Positions 1 to 8,851 of a DNA stretch of 39,103 bases are shown piece after piece. The notes under the pieces were generated by a model. The model made no database searches and had not been told where the DNA came from. It saw only the letters and a list, made by a program, of their open reading frames with translations. The stretch's first letter is position 1. Each line of letters opens with the position of its first letter. Position numbers and translations under genes: made by a program. Location of the stretch: the NCBI GenBank assembly GCA_028709045.1, contig JAQVXR010000005.1, positions 1 through 39,103 of the forward strand. The letters are read 5' to 3'. Source of the stretch: Desulfitobacteriaceae bacterium (lineage in GTDB: Bacteria; Bacillota; Dehalobacteriia; Dehalobacteriales; Dehalobacteriaceae).

Positions 1-358
1 CGGTAATAGTAAATTTTTCTCCATGCCTGTTCAGGGCTTCCACAGTTACTTTTTCAGCACGCAGTACTTCCGCTTCTACTCCCGGAATACTTAAACAGCC
101 CTCCGCATCAATCTCTTTTCCCTCCTGGGCTACAATCACCGGGTTAATTAATTCCAGCAACCCCTCTCCGACATCGATCACCACCACACGTTTGGATATG
201 CCGATCTGAGGCGCCGCCAATCCTACGCCCCTAGCCTCATACAAAGTATCTTTCATGTTTTCTAGGAGCTTAATAATATTAGGAGTAATTTTGGGAACTT
301 TTTTGGCAACTTCCCGCAGTACCGGATCTCCCAGTTTAACAATTTGGTATACAGCCAT
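1..358 (-). CDS. def: Peptide deformylase (3' part cut by window edge)
   Basis: Removes the N-formyl group from nascent proteins in the cytoplasm, using a bound metal. The visible N-terminal ~119 residues start [15 protein letters not shown] and include the motif I box [10 protein letters not shown] (about residues 44-53) and the start of motif [10 protein letters not shown], whose Cys is a metal ligand. The HEXDH box that completes the site lies beyond base 1. The ATG at 358 is preceded by AAAGGAG eight bases upstream. It follows priA by 17 bases and is very probably cotranscribed with it, the usual priA-def(-fmt) order of Firmicutes. Confidence 0.95.
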   Translation of the reverse strand, partial: MAVYQIVKLGDPVLREVAKKVPKITPNIIKLLENMKDTLYEARGVGLAAPQIGISKRVVVIDVGEGLLELINPVIVAQEGKEIDAEGCLSIPGVEAEVLRAEKVTVEALNRHGEKFTIT

Positions 359-375
359 AAAACATACTCCTTTCT

Positions 376-2610
376 CTACATCATATTTATCGGCTCTATA
401 TCGATCGCAATATTCACGCCTTTTTTTACCGCTCCATTTTCTGCAGCATTCCTCAACCCGGCCTGCAGGCCGGTGCGAAGGCCCAATAAATTATCACCCT
501 TTAACACCAAGTGCATGCGGAACCTGTCTTTGATCCTTTCTAATGGTGCAGGTGCCGGCCCCAAGAGAGCAGCTTTTGGGGGTAACTCTTCCCAGATATA
601 GCGGGTACATTCATCAATAGTCCGCTCCAGCACCGGCAGTTCCCGGCAGGTAAACAAGATTCGGATCAGATAGCCAAAAGGCGGGTAAGAAGCTGCTTTT
701 CTATTTTCTATTTCCATCCGAATGAACGCCGGATAGTCCTGTCGGGCTGCCAGCATAATAGCCGGGTCCTTGGGATGATAAGTCTGAAGGACTACCTCCC
801 CGGGTTTCTCTCCCCGGCCTGCCCTGCCTGCTACCTGGGTAATCAATTGAAATGTTCGTTCCCCCGCCCGCATTTCGGGAATGTGCAAAGTGAGATCGGC
901 AGAAACTACCCCCACCAGCGTGACTCCCGGAAAATCCAGCCCCTTGGCAATCATTTGGGTGCCCACAATAATATCTATCTCCCCTTTGCGTACCTGGCGA
1001 TAGACCCGATCATACGCTCCTTTGGGTCCCATGGTATCTGAATCAACTCTTGCCACCCGGGCTTCAGGAAATAACTTACGTACCTCGTCTTCCACTCGCT
1101 GGGTTCCCGTGCCAAATTGCCGAATGGCATGGGAACCACAAGAAGGACATACTGTAGGAAGCACTCTGGAATAGCCGCAATAATGACACCGTAATCTTTT
1201 TTGTCCGGCATGAAAGGTAAGAGATATTGCGCAATGAGGGCAGGTAATAACATAACCGCATGCTCTGCAGGAGACAAAGGTGTGAAAACCGCGTCTGTTT
1301 AAAAAGAGCAGCGTCTGTTCACCCTTTAATAAACGTTCTGCCATCTTCTCTCTAAGAAGGGAACTAAAAATCGACCTGTTTCCCTCTTTCAATTCCTCTC
1401 TCATATCAACAATTCGAACTTGGGGCAGGGACTGGTTAAGCACCCTGCTCTTCATGGAAATCAAGCGAAATTCTCCCGTTGATGCTTTATAAAAAGTTTC
1501 TACGCTAGGGGTGGCACTCCCCATAATCAAAAGAGCATTCTGGATCTGAGCCCTCTTGATTGCTACTTCCCGGGCATGAAAGCGGGGAACATTCTCTTGT
1601 TTATAACTCTGTTCATGTTCTTCATCGATCACAATCAATCCCAGCTCACGACAGGGTGCAAAAACAGCGGATCTGGCACCGACAACAACACGTACCTGTC
1701 CGGAGGAAATGCGCATCCAAGCATCCCGTCTTTCGCCGACACTCAAGCCACTGTGCAGGACTGCTACCTGTTCCCCCCACCGTGTTTTAAAAACCGCTGC
1801 CATCTGAGGGGTAAGAGCAATCTCCGGAACCAGGACTATCGACTGCTTTTTTTTATGTATCATCTGCTGGACAACTTGCAAATAAACTTCTGTCTTGCCG
1901 CTTCCCGTTACTCCAAAGAGGAGCACCGGGCGCCTTTTCCCTAAAGCTTCTTCTTTAATTTCCGTTAAAGCCTTTTTTTGTTCCTCGGTTAAATTCTCCG
2001 GACGGGGAACAGAAAAAAACTCACCGCTGTATGGATCCCGGTATACCTCCCGGGAAACAACCTCAACCAATCCCTTCTTTACCAGAGCCTGAACCGATGC
2101 ACGAGATGCCCCCGTTACCTTTAACATTTCCCCAACGGGCGTTCCATTATGGGTGCCCAGATAAGAAAGAATTTCTTTTTGCCGGGGCGCAAAGCGCAAA
2201 TTCGTCTCGATCCCGTTTAAATCCTTTTTTAAATAAATACAATCCACATATTTTGCCCGGACACTTTCTCCAGCAATCTTCAGCCCTCTTGGCAGCATTG
2301 CCTGCATCGCCAAAACTTTGGGACACAGATAATAATCTGCGACCCAGGCAGCTAAATCCATCAGTTCCTCCTGGAATAAAGGATGTTCATAAAGGAGAGA
2401 AGTGACTTCCCTAACCGAAGGAACATCAGGCTTTGGCACAAAGCCTACTACTACCCCTTCCAGTTGCTGTCGGCCAAAAGGAACTGAGACAACCGAGCCT
2501 ATTTGCACCTCATTCTTCAAGCTATCGGGGACTCTATAATGAAATACTCTGTCCACCCGGTCCACCGCTTTGTTCACAATAACTTCCGCATATTGGTCCG
2601 AACCCGGCAA
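376..2610 (-). CDS. priA: Primosomal protein N' (replication restart helicase PriA)
   Basis: A superfamily 2 3'-5' DNA helicase that recognises stalled forks and reloads the replisome. At 744 aa it is family length. Visible elements are the N-terminal DNA-binding region (1-200), Walker A GVTGSGKT (233-240), Walker B DEEH (329-332), and a zinc-binding insert with eight cysteines (448, 451, 457, 460, 475, 478, 488, 491), all present. The helicase motif region around 560-600 includes QVAGRAGRG. The start is TTG at 2610, chosen because AGGAGGGG lies six bases upstream. A possible extended -10 (TGTTATAAT on the minus strand, hexamer at 2645-2650) could give it its own promoter, separate from the transporter gene upstream. 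def follows 17 bases downstream. Confidence 0.97.
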   Translation of the reverse strand: MPGSDQYAEVIVNKAVDRVDRVFHYRVPDSLKNEVQIGSVVSVPFGRQQLEGVVVGFVPKPDVPSVREVTSLLYEHPLFQEELMDLAAWVADYYLCPKVLAMQAMLPRGLKIAGESVRAKYVDCIYLKKDLNGIETNLRFAPRQKEILSYLGTHNGTPVGEMLKVTGASRASVQALVKKGLVEVVSREVYRDPYSGEFFSVPRPENLTEEQKKALTEIKEEALGKRRPVLLFGVTGSGKTEVYLQVVQQMIHKKKQSIVLVPEIALTPQMAAVFKTRWGEQVAVLHSGLSVGERRDAWMRISSGQVRVVVGARSAVFAPCRELGLIVIDEEHEQSYKQENVPRFHAREVAIKRAQIQNALLIMGSATPSVETFYKASTGEFRLISMKSRVLNQSLPQVRIVDMREELKEGNRSIFSSLLREKMAERLLKGEQTLLFLNRRGFHTFVSCRACGYVITCPHCAISLTFHAGQKRLRCHYCGYSRVLPTVCPSCGSHAIRQFGTGTQRVEDEVRKLFPEARVARVDSDTMGPKGAYDRVYRQVRKGEIDIIVGTQMIAKGLDFPGVTLVGVVSADLTLHIPEMRAGERTFQLITQVAGRAGRGEKPGEVVLQTYHPKDPAIMLAARQDYPAFIRMEIENRKAASYPPFGYLIRILFTCRELPVLERTIDECTRYIWEELPPKAALLGPAPAPLERIKDRFRMHLVLKGDNLLGLRTGLQAGLRNAAENGAVKKGVNIAIDIEPINMM

Positions 2611-2654
2611 AATGTCCCCTCCTTAAATTCTTACATTAAACTTTATTATAACAG

Positions 2655-2696
2655 AAAAAGGCCTTGGGCAAAAGGAAAAGACGACCTTCATAGGCC
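2655..2696 (-). terminator. Probable terminator of the DASS transporter gene
   Basis: On the minus strand GGCCT pairs with AGGCC around a nested AAGG/CCTT stem, followed directly by TTTTT. It lies just after the transporter stop codon and before priA. The stem is long-looped and modest, so termination may be partial. Confidence 0.45.
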
Positions 2697-2729
2697 GCCT
2701 TCTCTAAAAATATGAAGTTATTATGTTTC

Positions 2730-4349
2730 TTATTTAATAAGAATCTGAGCCCACTCGGGCACAGTTGTAAAATCAATACCCCAAACAACAGGCAGGTAGA
2801 AAAAGCATAAGAGGGCAGTCATCGGGATGCATGGAATCTCAAGAAATATCCCCGCCTTAAACATTTGTGGTATTGTTAGATAGCCACTCCCGAAGACAAC
2901 TGCATTGGGCGGTGTTGCCACCGGTAGAAGAAATGCAAAGGAACAAGCCATGGCACCACAAATCATCAAGGTATATGGGTGAATATTCATGCCAATCGCT
3001 AGTGAGGCTAAAACCGGCATCAACATCGAACAGGTAGCAGTATTGGAAGTGACTTCCGTCAAGCAAACAGACAGGAACGTTACTGCAATCATCATCAGTA
3101 AAATGGGGAAACCTTCCAGCCCTGTAAGCAGTCCGCCGATCCAGGCGGTCAAACCGGTGCTGGAAAATGCACTGGCGATGGACATGCCGCTCCCGAAAAG
3201 GAGGAGAATACCAAAGGGTGCTTTGGCGGCAGCCTCCCAATTCATCACGAACTTACCCTTTTTAGATGAGGGAACTAAGAAGAGAATTGCTGCCCCGAAG
3301 ATGGCAATAACGGTATCATCAACCATGGACAAACCGATTTTATTAAAGACAAATCCACGGATAATCCACATGAATGCTACCAGGAAAAAGATAGCGCCTA
3401 CAACTGTTTCTTCATAACTTCTCTTGCCCAGTTTTTTGTATTCTTCATTAATTACCGCCATACCTCCGGGAATACTCTTAATCCCCAGCGGGCAGGAAAT
3501 CTTGGTTAGAATTAACCATGCGAAAATAATGCCCAACCAAGCAATGGGAACACCGAACATCATAAATTCAAAAAAGCTGATGCTTTGATTAAACATGCTA
3601 TTGATAATACCCACTAATATCGCATTGGGCGGTGTTCCGATAATTGTCGCAACGCCACCCAATGATGCGGAATAAGCAATACCCAGCATTAAAGCAGTCC
3701 CAAAATTAAAATGTCCTTTCCTGATGTCAATCCCCGGCTGATCTTTAACCAAATCTCCAATCTGGGCAATAACCGCTAAACCGATGGGAACCATCATCAT
3801 GGCAGTGGCAGTGTTAGAAATCCACATAGACAAAAATCCGGTTGCCACCATAAAACCGAGAATTATCCGGCCTGGACTGTCTCCCATAATCTGAATGATT
3901 TTAAGAGCAATCCTCTTGTGTAAATTCACCTTTTCGATCGCCAGCGCAATAATAAAGCCTCCAAGGAAGAGAAAGACAATCTTATCGGCATAAGGTGCAC
4001 AGGTACTCGAGATATTTCCAGCTTTGGTCGCTGGAAAGAGAATCAAAGGCAATAAGGCGGTAGCGGGAATGGGAACAGTTTCACATACCCACCAAGTAGC
4101 AATCCAGGCGGTAGATGCCAAAACTGCTTTTCCTTCATACGCCAGCCCTTCAAAGTTGCACATCATTAAGACTATAAATAAGAGCGGGCCTACAACTAAG
4201 CCAATTTTGGGCCGCAGTCCAAATTCTCCGCCTTCATTATCATCCGGTTCAGGCCCTTTAGCTGCGGAAGCAAAGTCAAATTTACAAATCTGTTTTGTTT
4301 GTTTGCTGGATCTCCATAACATTCTCCAGAAACTTTTCAGATGATCCAT
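2730..4349 (-). CDS. DASS (SLC13) family sodium-coupled carboxylate/anion transporter
   Basis: An inner-membrane symporter of the divalent anion:Na+ family; relatives import succinate, malate or other dicarboxylates, some sulfate. It is 539 aa with about 12 hydrophobic helices after a ~60-residue cytoplasmic N-terminus. Both family signature repeats are present: SNTATAMMM and TSNTATC (SNT motifs for Na+ and carboxylate binding), each followed by a PPNA motif (GTPPNA and ATPPNA). The ATG at 4349 is chosen because AAGGAGGG lies seven bases upstream; an in-frame ATG 25 codons earlier has no such site and adds a basic, non-conserved leader. The gene stands alone between terminators. The exact substrate cannot be read from sequence. 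Confidence 0.9.
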   Translation of the reverse strand: MDHLKSFWRMLWRSSKQTKQICKFDFASAAKGPEPDDNEGGEFGLRPKIGLVVGPLLFIVLMMCNFEGLAYEGKAVLASTAWIATWWVCETVPIPATALLPLILFPATKAGNISSTCAPYADKIVFLFLGGFIIALAIEKVNLHKRIALKIIQIMGDSPGRIILGFMVATGFLSMWISNTATAMMMVPIGLAVIAQIGDLVKDQPGIDIRKGHFNFGTALMLGIAYSASLGGVATIIGTPPNAILVGIINSMFNQSISFFEFMMFGVPIAWLGIIFAWLILTKISCPLGIKSIPGGMAVINEEYKKLGKRSYEETVVGAIFFLVAFMWIIRGFVFNKIGLSMVDDTVIAIFGAAILFLVPSSKKGKFVMNWEAAAKAPFGILLLFGSGMSIASAFSSTGLTAWIGGLLTGLEGFPILLMMIAVTFLSVCLTEVTSNTATCSMLMPVLASLAIGMNIHPYTLMICGAMACSFAFLLPVATPPNAVVFGSGYLTIPQMFKAGIFLEIPCIPMTALLCFFYLPVVWGIDFTTVPEWAQILIK

Positions 4350-4508
4350 GCGTTTGCCCTCCTTTTTAAAATTGAAAAACTTTTGCTTAAGACAAAATTT
4401 CCTCTTCCTCTCCTCACCCCCCACCTTTAAAAATCTGCCACAAACTAAGCGTCATTTTTTAATGTTCTTCGACAATTTTCATTTTTCTGACATTTCTTTT
4501 ATATTCCT

Positions 4509-4537
4509 ATTCTACTTCTAATTTCTAAAACTTTCAA
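4509..4537 (-). promoter_or_regulatory. Sigma-A-type promoter for the DASS transporter
   Basis: Minus strand: -35 TTGAAA (4532-4537), 17-base spacer, -10 TAGAAT (4509-4514). It lies about 160 bases upstream of the start codon, leaving a long AT-rich leader (4350-4500) in which I see no other structure. Confidence 0.5.
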
Positions 4538-4650
4538 TATATATCTTAATTGTTATTTTATATTTTTTTTAACTTTTTTTCCCTTTTTAGTTCTTAATTC
4601 TATTAATCATGTCTCTAACCCTTTTTTAATTTATGTTTAGTAAGCCTATA

Positions 4651-4683
4651 AAAGAAAAACCCAAAACCTGAGTAGGTTTGGGT
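4651..4683 (-). terminator. Rho-independent terminator, minus strand
   Basis: Inverted repeat ACCCAAACCT / AGGTTTTGGGT with a 4-base loop and one bulged base, followed on the minus strand by TTTTCTTT. It probably ends minus-strand transcription coming from trmO and the adjacent remnant gene. Confidence 0.7.
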
Positions 4684-4715
4684 CATTTCAAAATTCAATA
4701 TCCGTTCCCATTTTC

Positions 4716-4744
4716 TTGACGAATCTAACTTTTGAGGTTACAAT
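4716..4744 (+). promoter_or_regulatory. Sigma-A promoter of the tRNA-Thr gene
   Basis: -35 TTGACG (4716-4721), a 17-base spacer and -10 TACAAT (4739-4744), about 43 bases before the mature tRNA 5' end. Orientation and distance fit a dedicated tRNA promoter. Confidence 0.7.
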
Positions 4745-4787
4745 ATATTTCGCAAGCTAATGTCGCTCTCAAAAATAAAATTTATAT

Positions 4788-4862
4788 GCTACTGTGGCTC
4801 AGGGGTAGAGCAGCGCACTCGTAATGCGCAGGTCGTCGGTTCAAATCCGACCAGTAGCTCCA
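4788..4862 (+). tRNA. tRNA-Thr (anticodon CGU)
   Basis: A complete 75-nt cloverleaf. The acceptor stem GCTACTG (4788-4794) pairs with CAGTAGC (4852-4858), the D stem is GCTC/GAGC, and the anticodon stem GCGCA/TGCGC encloses loop CTCGTAA, giving anticodon CGT, which reads ACG. The T arm is GTCGG-TTCAAAT-CCGAC. The discriminator is T and CCA is encoded (4860-4862). It has U36 and A37, the determinants for t6A modification. It is the only tRNA in the window, lies on the strand opposite to nearly all genes, and is followed directly by a strong terminator. Confidence 0.96.
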
Positions 4863-4865
4863 ATG

Positions 4866-4902
4866 AAAAAACCTCCGGTATGATAGCTTCCGGAGGTTTT
4901 TT
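4866..4902 (+). terminator. Terminator of the tRNA-Thr gene (reads as bidirectional)
   Basis: CCTCCGG (4872-4878) pairs with CCGGAGG (4890-4896). The stem is flanked by an A run on the left and a T run on the right, so it can terminate on either strand. It begins four bases after the tRNA CCA. The open frame of the adjacent substrate-binding-protein remnant runs straight into it. Confidence 0.85.
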
Positions 4903-5243
4903 ATATCAGGGTCCCACTGAATTATCTTTTCCTTATCTAGCATAATGGACCCGGTTCTGCCGGTTTCATCAACTACATTTTTAGCATTGATAGCTTCCAG
5001 TAATGCATATTTACCCTGTGTACTTTCAATTCCGTGAGTTCCCCTGAAACTTAATGCGCCAACATATACACTGGGTTTCTCATCATCAGGAATACCCTTT
5101 GTTCGCTCATCCAAATCACTTCTGCATTCTTCCATGTAATCAATAATTCTCTGGGCAGCCTGCTCTTCAATAATATCAGCAGGATAATAGTCGCTTTTTT
5201 TTGCCTGTATATTGCCGGTAGGTACCCTCCGACTGTCCTTGTT
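4903..5243 (-). pseudogene. Remnant of an iron/siderophore ABC transporter substrate-binding protein
   Basis: About 113 codons are open on the minus strand between an in-frame TGA (5244-5246) and the tRNA terminator. The translation contains YYPADIIEEQAAQRI, then YVGALSFRGTHGIEST, INAKNVVDETG, MLDKEKI and WDPDI. These are typical of the middle of PF01497-type periplasmic binding proteins for Fe-siderophores or cobalamin (300+ aa, usually with a lipoprotein signal). The N-terminal lobe and the C-terminal lobe after WDPDI are missing. A GGAAGGAA-ATG just after trmO (ATG at 5257) reads MTNNETRTVGG in another frame and may be the original start, now out of frame. The piece is certainly non-functional; the family call rests on motifs. 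Confidence 0.65.
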
Positions 5244-5275
5244 TCATTGTTTGTCATTTCCTTCCTATCCCATCC

Positions 5276-5704
5276 TCATTCCGGTTTTATCCAGCCAGTC
5301 TCTCTGCTCTCAATACCGTCAAGTCGAAAAGAATAAGGTTTAATATCTAAAAGCGGGCTGCCATCAAAGGCGTCAACACCATTAACACGAAGCATCATGC
5401 CCTCCCGCCCGATAAGTTCTCCAATACAAAATGCAATAGGATTGGGACGGTTCGGTGTCCGGCAGGCAAAAACGCCCCGGATCTCCGGTCCCCATGGGGT
5501 CTGGGTTTTAAGAACACTTCGGTCAGCCCGATCACCCCAGTACAAAATTATAAGATACCTTGATTTTTCCACATCTTTAAGTCCTGAAGCAAATTGAGGA
5601 AATATTTCCAGATCCACCGTCTCCTCAGAAAATCTTCCTTGAAAAGGAGCTTTAATTTTTTCATTGTACGGGCTGTGGATCTTTCCTATTGGTGTTAAAT
5701 ACAT
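5276..5704 (-). CDS. trmO: TrmO/TsaA-family tRNA (t6A37) methyltransferase
   Basis: The family (PF01980) uses SAM to N6-methylate threonylcarbamoyl-adenosine 37 of tRNA, characterised for E. coli tRNA-Thr. The 142-aa protein matches the beta-barrel core: start YLTPIGKIHSPY, then SRYLIILYWGDRAD, the invariant RTPNRPNPI stretch (about residues 83-91), and GVDAFDGSPLLDIKPY near the C-terminus. The C-terminal extension of the E. coli enzyme is absent, as in many Firmicute and archaeal homologues. These are often found beside iron or cobalamin ABC transporter genes, which fits the adjacent remnant. AAAGGAAA and a G run precede the ATG. Confidence 0.85.
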   Translation of the reverse strand: MYLTPIGKIHSPYNEKIKAPFQGRFSEETVDLEIFPQFASGLKDVEKSRYLIILYWGDRADRSVLKTQTPWGPEIRGVFACRTPNRPNPIAFCIGELIGREGMMLRVNGVDAFDGSPLLDIKPYSFRLDGIESRETGWIKPE

Positions 5705-5731
5705 TTTCCTTTACCCCCCCAAAAACAAAAT

Positions 5732-5775
5732 GCCACCAAGGTAACCTCCTTCTGGAAGTTTCACACCTTCGTGGC
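5732..5775 (-). promoter_or_regulatory. Long hairpin in the trmO leader
   Basis: On the minus strand an 11-bp outer stem (GCCACGAAGGT / ACCTTGGTGGC, one mismatch) and a 7-bp inner stem (AACTTCC / GGAGGTT, one wobble) stack with a 4-base one-sided bulge GTGA and an AGAA loop. It ends about 28 bases before the trmO ATG, with no T run after it. I do not recognise it as a known riboswitch. The rest of 5776-5923 is AT-rich with no gene. Confidence 0.5.
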
Positions 5776-5923
5776 GTAATTTAAAATATAATTTTATAAT
5801 AATTATAAATTACTAGCTTAACCTATATAAAATTTTTCGCCGTTCGACTAAAATTACCTTCCGTATATTATATCATTTATTTGTCGCACTTATGAATCTG
5901 TCGGGACATAAATTTAAACATGA

Positions 5924-7111
5924 TTAACTGTCCGTCAGATATCCTTCCTCTTTTAAAGCCTCATTTACCATCTCTTTATCTGTCAGCTTGATTTCAACAC
6001 CGGCATCAGAAAACACGTATAACGGGCCTTTGCCTCCAAAGTTATTTTTTAGAAACAGGATATCAATATGATGCTTATTAAGCATTTCCGCCGCCAGAAT
6101 CCCTTTCCCATGTTCTGCCACGGAAAAAGGATTAGCTACAGTCTCTGTTTGCAAAATTATCTTACTTTCTCTATCCACAAAAACCAGAAGAAAAAAAGGA
6201 GCTTCACCAAAATGTGAAGAAATCTCATTCCCTTCCGTATTTTCTAAGGGTATGGCTAAAACAAGGTTTTTCTTTTGCACAGGTTCGTAATGAATTAAAA
6301 CCCTGTCCACATTTTTTATGGCATCTTTAATCTTATTCTCTATCCGAGTTATGATAAAATGGGCTTTGTCCAAATCATTTGTATTAACTACAATGGTAGC
6401 TTCAATAAATTTGTAACGTCCTGAATTGCGCCCAGTAATACTTTTGATTCCCATTATCTGGGGTTCGCAGACAATTAATTTTTCCGCCTCACTTAAAGTC
6501 TCATGGTCAAGGGATGCGTCAAGGAGTACCCGGACAGCATCAATTAAAATTTTTCCTCCTGCCCAGACAATAAACCCGGCGATTAAAATAGTTGCCACCC
6601 TATCAAAGTCGATCTGTATATAATTTGCCAAGAGAGCTGCAACTACAATTAAATTAGCTAAAAGATCCACCCTAATATGCTCTGCATCAGCCACCAGGCT
6701 TGGTGAATTCATTTCAAGCCCTACTTTTCTTTCATAGCGGGAAAATGTATATGCTATCACAACCATGAGAAGAACGCCGCCGATGGCTATCCCACTGTAT
6801 CTTATTTCACCGGTACCTCCACTGAAAGCACCGAGAACGATTTCATACCCGGCAAAAAGAATAAGAATAGCCACAAAAACCGACACCAGATTTTCAATTT
6901 TATAAAGACCATAGGGAAACATGCGAGTTTTACGGTTGGCAATAAGCAAGCCCCCTAAAACCGTAGAAGATGCCACGACATCTAAAAGAGAATGAAATGC
7001 TTCGGCCCGAAGAGCCATACTGCCGGAATAATGGGCTAAAACATATTTGAAGCCGAACATAAAAACATTGACGGCTACAGCCAACATAGCAACCCGTTCC
7101 CCTTTAGACAT
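5924..7111 (-). CDS. Cation diffusion facilitator transporter with C-terminal NifX/NifB-like domain
   Basis: A divalent metal:proton antiporter of the CDF family that exports metal from the cytoplasm. Six membrane helices occupy about residues 5-205. Likely metal ligands are HSLLD in helix 2 and HIRVD in helix 5, the zinc-type HxxxD pattern rather than DxxxD. A ferredoxin-like CDF cytoplasmic domain follows (about 205-280). The last ~110 residues (from VLAIPLENTEGNEISSHFGEAPFF) match the dinitrogenase iron-molybdenum cofactor family (PF02579), a cofactor- or metal-cluster-binding fold. The ATG at 7111 has AAGGAG nine bases upstream; an ATG three codons earlier is too close to it. The transported metal is not determinable. 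Confidence 0.9.
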   Translation of the reverse strand: MSKGERVAMLAVAVNVFMFGFKYVLAHYSGSMALRAEAFHSLLDVVASSTVLGGLLIANRKTRMFPYGLYKIENLVSVFVAILILFAGYEIVLGAFSGGTGEIRYSGIAIGGVLLMVVIAYTFSRYERKVGLEMNSPSLVADAEHIRVDLLANLIVVAALLANYIQIDFDRVATILIAGFIVWAGGKILIDAVRVLLDASLDHETLSEAEKLIVCEPQIMGIKSITGRNSGRYKFIEATIVVNTNDLDKAHFIITRIENKIKDAIKNVDRVLIHYEPVQKKNLVLAIPLENTEGNEISSHFGEAPFFLLVFVDRESKIILQTETVANPFSVAEHGKGILAAEMLNKHHIDILFLKNNFGGKGPLYVFSDAGVEIKLTDKEMVNEALKEEGYLTDS

Positions 7112-7155
7112 TGTCGGCATCTCCTTTTTTTCTACAGCTTATCAGATGTCAACTC

Positions 7156-7365
7156 TTAACCACATTTACTGTATCCGCAGGAACGACACAAAACACATCC
7201 CCCATCATGCTCCAACTGCCCTCCACATTCAGGACAACGGGCCGTTCCAAGTTCTCGGTTACGGTAATGATTTTGCCCTTTCTGCGACCCATCATGATAT
7301 ACGGTTATTACTTTACATACCAGTTTATGTACGGTTATAAACGCTTCTTTAATATCATTAGGCAA
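7156..7365 (-). pseudogene. C-terminal remnant resembling class II ribonucleotide reductase (NrdJ) zinc-ribbon tail
   Basis: A 69-residue frame. The first half, [25 protein letters not shown], parallels the end of the NrdJ catalytic domain (consensus near CKGITVYRDGS). The second half, [25 protein letters not shown], matches the four-cysteine tail of adenosylcobalamin-dependent reductases. No catalytic core is present. The frame begins at TTG and overlaps the end of the radical SAM gene by 8 bases, so it could be translated as a coupled small zinc-ribbon protein. I favour a truncated copy left by a deletion; the alternative is a functional stand-alone zinc ribbon. Confidence 0.5.
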
Positions 7366-8314
7366 AGCATTCCTGGGACCGTCCGATTTTTCTCACATAG
7401 TATTTTATTGAGTTATAATCGACTTCAACAAGACTCTGGTCTTGAATCAATTTTTCTACAACACTCCACTGAGCTTGACATTTAGCCAAAAGTTCCCGGA
7501 CAGCTTCCTCTCGCATAGGATGGACGGAAGTAATGCTCATCAAATCTTTTTCTGCACACCCGGTAGAAGCAAAAGCATTTCCCTCATAACCAGTTAAATA
7601 TTCCACACAATCAATTTTTTGGCTAAAAATCTGATACGCCAAATTTATTTTTTCTTCGCCCGGACAAATCACTTTTTTTTCTGCCGGAGGTCTTACCGGT
7701 ATGGAAATATAAGCTACAGCAGGATTAATTTCTCCTAAAAATTCCGCTACATGAGATAATGATTGTTCATTATCATTAATGTCTTTCACCAGCATTGTTT
7801 CCGTTACTAAGGTTCCTAAATATTCCCGGGAAAACAATTTGATCCCTTCTAAAATCTTAGCCAATTCCAAGTTCTTATGGGGGCGATCGATCTGACGCCA
7901 TATGGTATAGTCGACAGAATCCACTTTAAGAGATACCCAGTCTGCTTTAGAAAGTGCCTTTCTCACATCTCCCCTAGTTATCAGTGATGCGTTACTTATT
8001 ACTGCAGTTTTAAACAGCAAATCACTCATCAAATCCAGCATCTTTTCCAGATTGATATCGATCGTTGGTTCCCCGGTAGCAACAAAGGTAAGGTAATCTA
8101 CCTTGTTGCCGTATTTTTTTAAGATATCTAATTGATCAGTGACCTTTTTAAAAACGGTATCATGATCGCCAAATTTTTGCCGCTCTGTTTGCATTTTTTT
8201 TGTTCGTCCTAACTGACAATAAACACAGTTATAGGAACACACTTTCGGGGCAATATTATTGATACCCAGGCTATTGCCTAACCGCCGGGAAGGTACCGGT
8301 CCAAAAACAATCAT
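7358..8314 (-). CDS. Radical SAM protein of the COG0731 group
   Basis: 318 aa. It opens with [15 protein letters not shown], diagnostic of this group, followed by [11 protein letters not shown], the CxxxCxxC that binds the SAM-cleaving 4Fe-4S cluster (about residues 27-34). The partial TIM barrel includes the GEPT motif (about 85). The group is often labelled wyosine-synthetase-like because of distant similarity to TYW1, but bacterial members have no established substrate. The ATG at 8314 has AAGGGGCGG upstream. It lies 60 bases after the split-barrel gene and 130 after the IscU-like gene, so an operon with an Fe-S scaffold is plausible. Confidence 0.85.
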   Translation of the reverse strand: MIVFGPVPSRRLGNSLGINNIAPKVCSYNCVYCQLGRTKKMQTERQKFGDHDTVFKKVTDQLDILKKYGNKVDYLTFVATGEPTIDINLEKMLDLMSDLLFKTAVISNASLITRGDVRKALSKADWVSLKVDSVDYTIWRQIDRPHKNLELAKILEGIKLFSREYLGTLVTETMLVKDINDNEQSLSHVAEFLGEINPAVAYISIPVRPPAEKKVICPGEEKINLAYQIFSQKIDCVEYLTGYEGNAFASTGCAEKDLMSITSVHPMREEAVRELLAKCQAQWSVVEKLIQDQSLVEVDYNSIKYYVRKIGRSQECFA

Positions 8315-8374
8315 ATTTATCCGCCCCTTACGAGTAAATAATTTTTCGGTAAAACATCATTCCTGCCCAGTGAT

Positions 8375-8776
8375 TTAAAGTTCCCGCCCAATATCAGGAC
8401 CTGGTTGGCACACATAAACATGAGTCACTTTCATTAATAGAGCAGTTTTTGGCGTTAATTGGGACAACACCCCTTGTACCCATTTTATCGTTTCATCAAA
8501 AACATTTCCTGATTTTAAAATAGTAACTTCTCCTTTAATTTGATAAGCCTGTTTATTTTCCGAGTCCCAAACACAAATAGCCATCTGAGGATTTTCCTCT
8601 AAATTGGCGATACTCTTTTGCATAAAATTATCAGCTAATAAAAGCGCATCGTCCCCATAACATTTGACAAAAGCGAAGGGAATCACATTAGGGACACCCT
8701 CTTTAGAAGCTGTTGCCACCGGAAAAGTTTTTGTTTGAGAAATAACCTTCTTTACATCTTCATTAAGTTTTGCCAT
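8375..8776 (-). CDS. Pyridoxamine 5'-phosphate oxidase-related FMN split-barrel protein
   Basis: A 133-aa protein of the PNPOx-like flavin-binding split barrel (PF01243-type). Features are FPVATASKEGVPNVIPFAFVKCYGDDALLLADNF (strands 1-3) and ENPQMAICVWD, followed by an ITILKSG-type strand. Members bind FMN or F420 and reduce small molecules; this short form is not PdxH and has no known substrate. AGGGAG precedes the ATG by seven bases. It lies between the IscU-like and radical SAM genes in the same orientation. Confidence 0.85.
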   Translation of the reverse strand: MAKLNEDVKKVISQTKTFPVATASKEGVPNVIPFAFVKCYGDDALLLADNFMQKSIANLEENPQMAICVWDSENKQAYQIKGEVTILKSGNVFDETIKWVQGVLSQLTPKTALLMKVTHVYVCQPGPDIGREL

Positions 8777-8851
8777 GTTAATCTCCCTTTCTTTTTTGTA
8801 TTATTAAATTTTTTTTGATAAGCAATCATCCTATCCTCATTGGATATTATC

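Noticed and set aside
4425-4650. Very AT-rich stretch considered as a replication or transfer origin
   Set aside because: No DnaA-box cluster, iterons or nic-site-like element is visible; it reads as promoter and leader DNA of the transporter gene.
4788-4862. Functional link between TrmO and the adjacent tRNA-Thr
   Set aside because: TrmO does modify tRNA-Thr in E. coli, but the genes are on opposite strands with separate terminators and a broken gene between them, so the adjacency is most likely coincidental.
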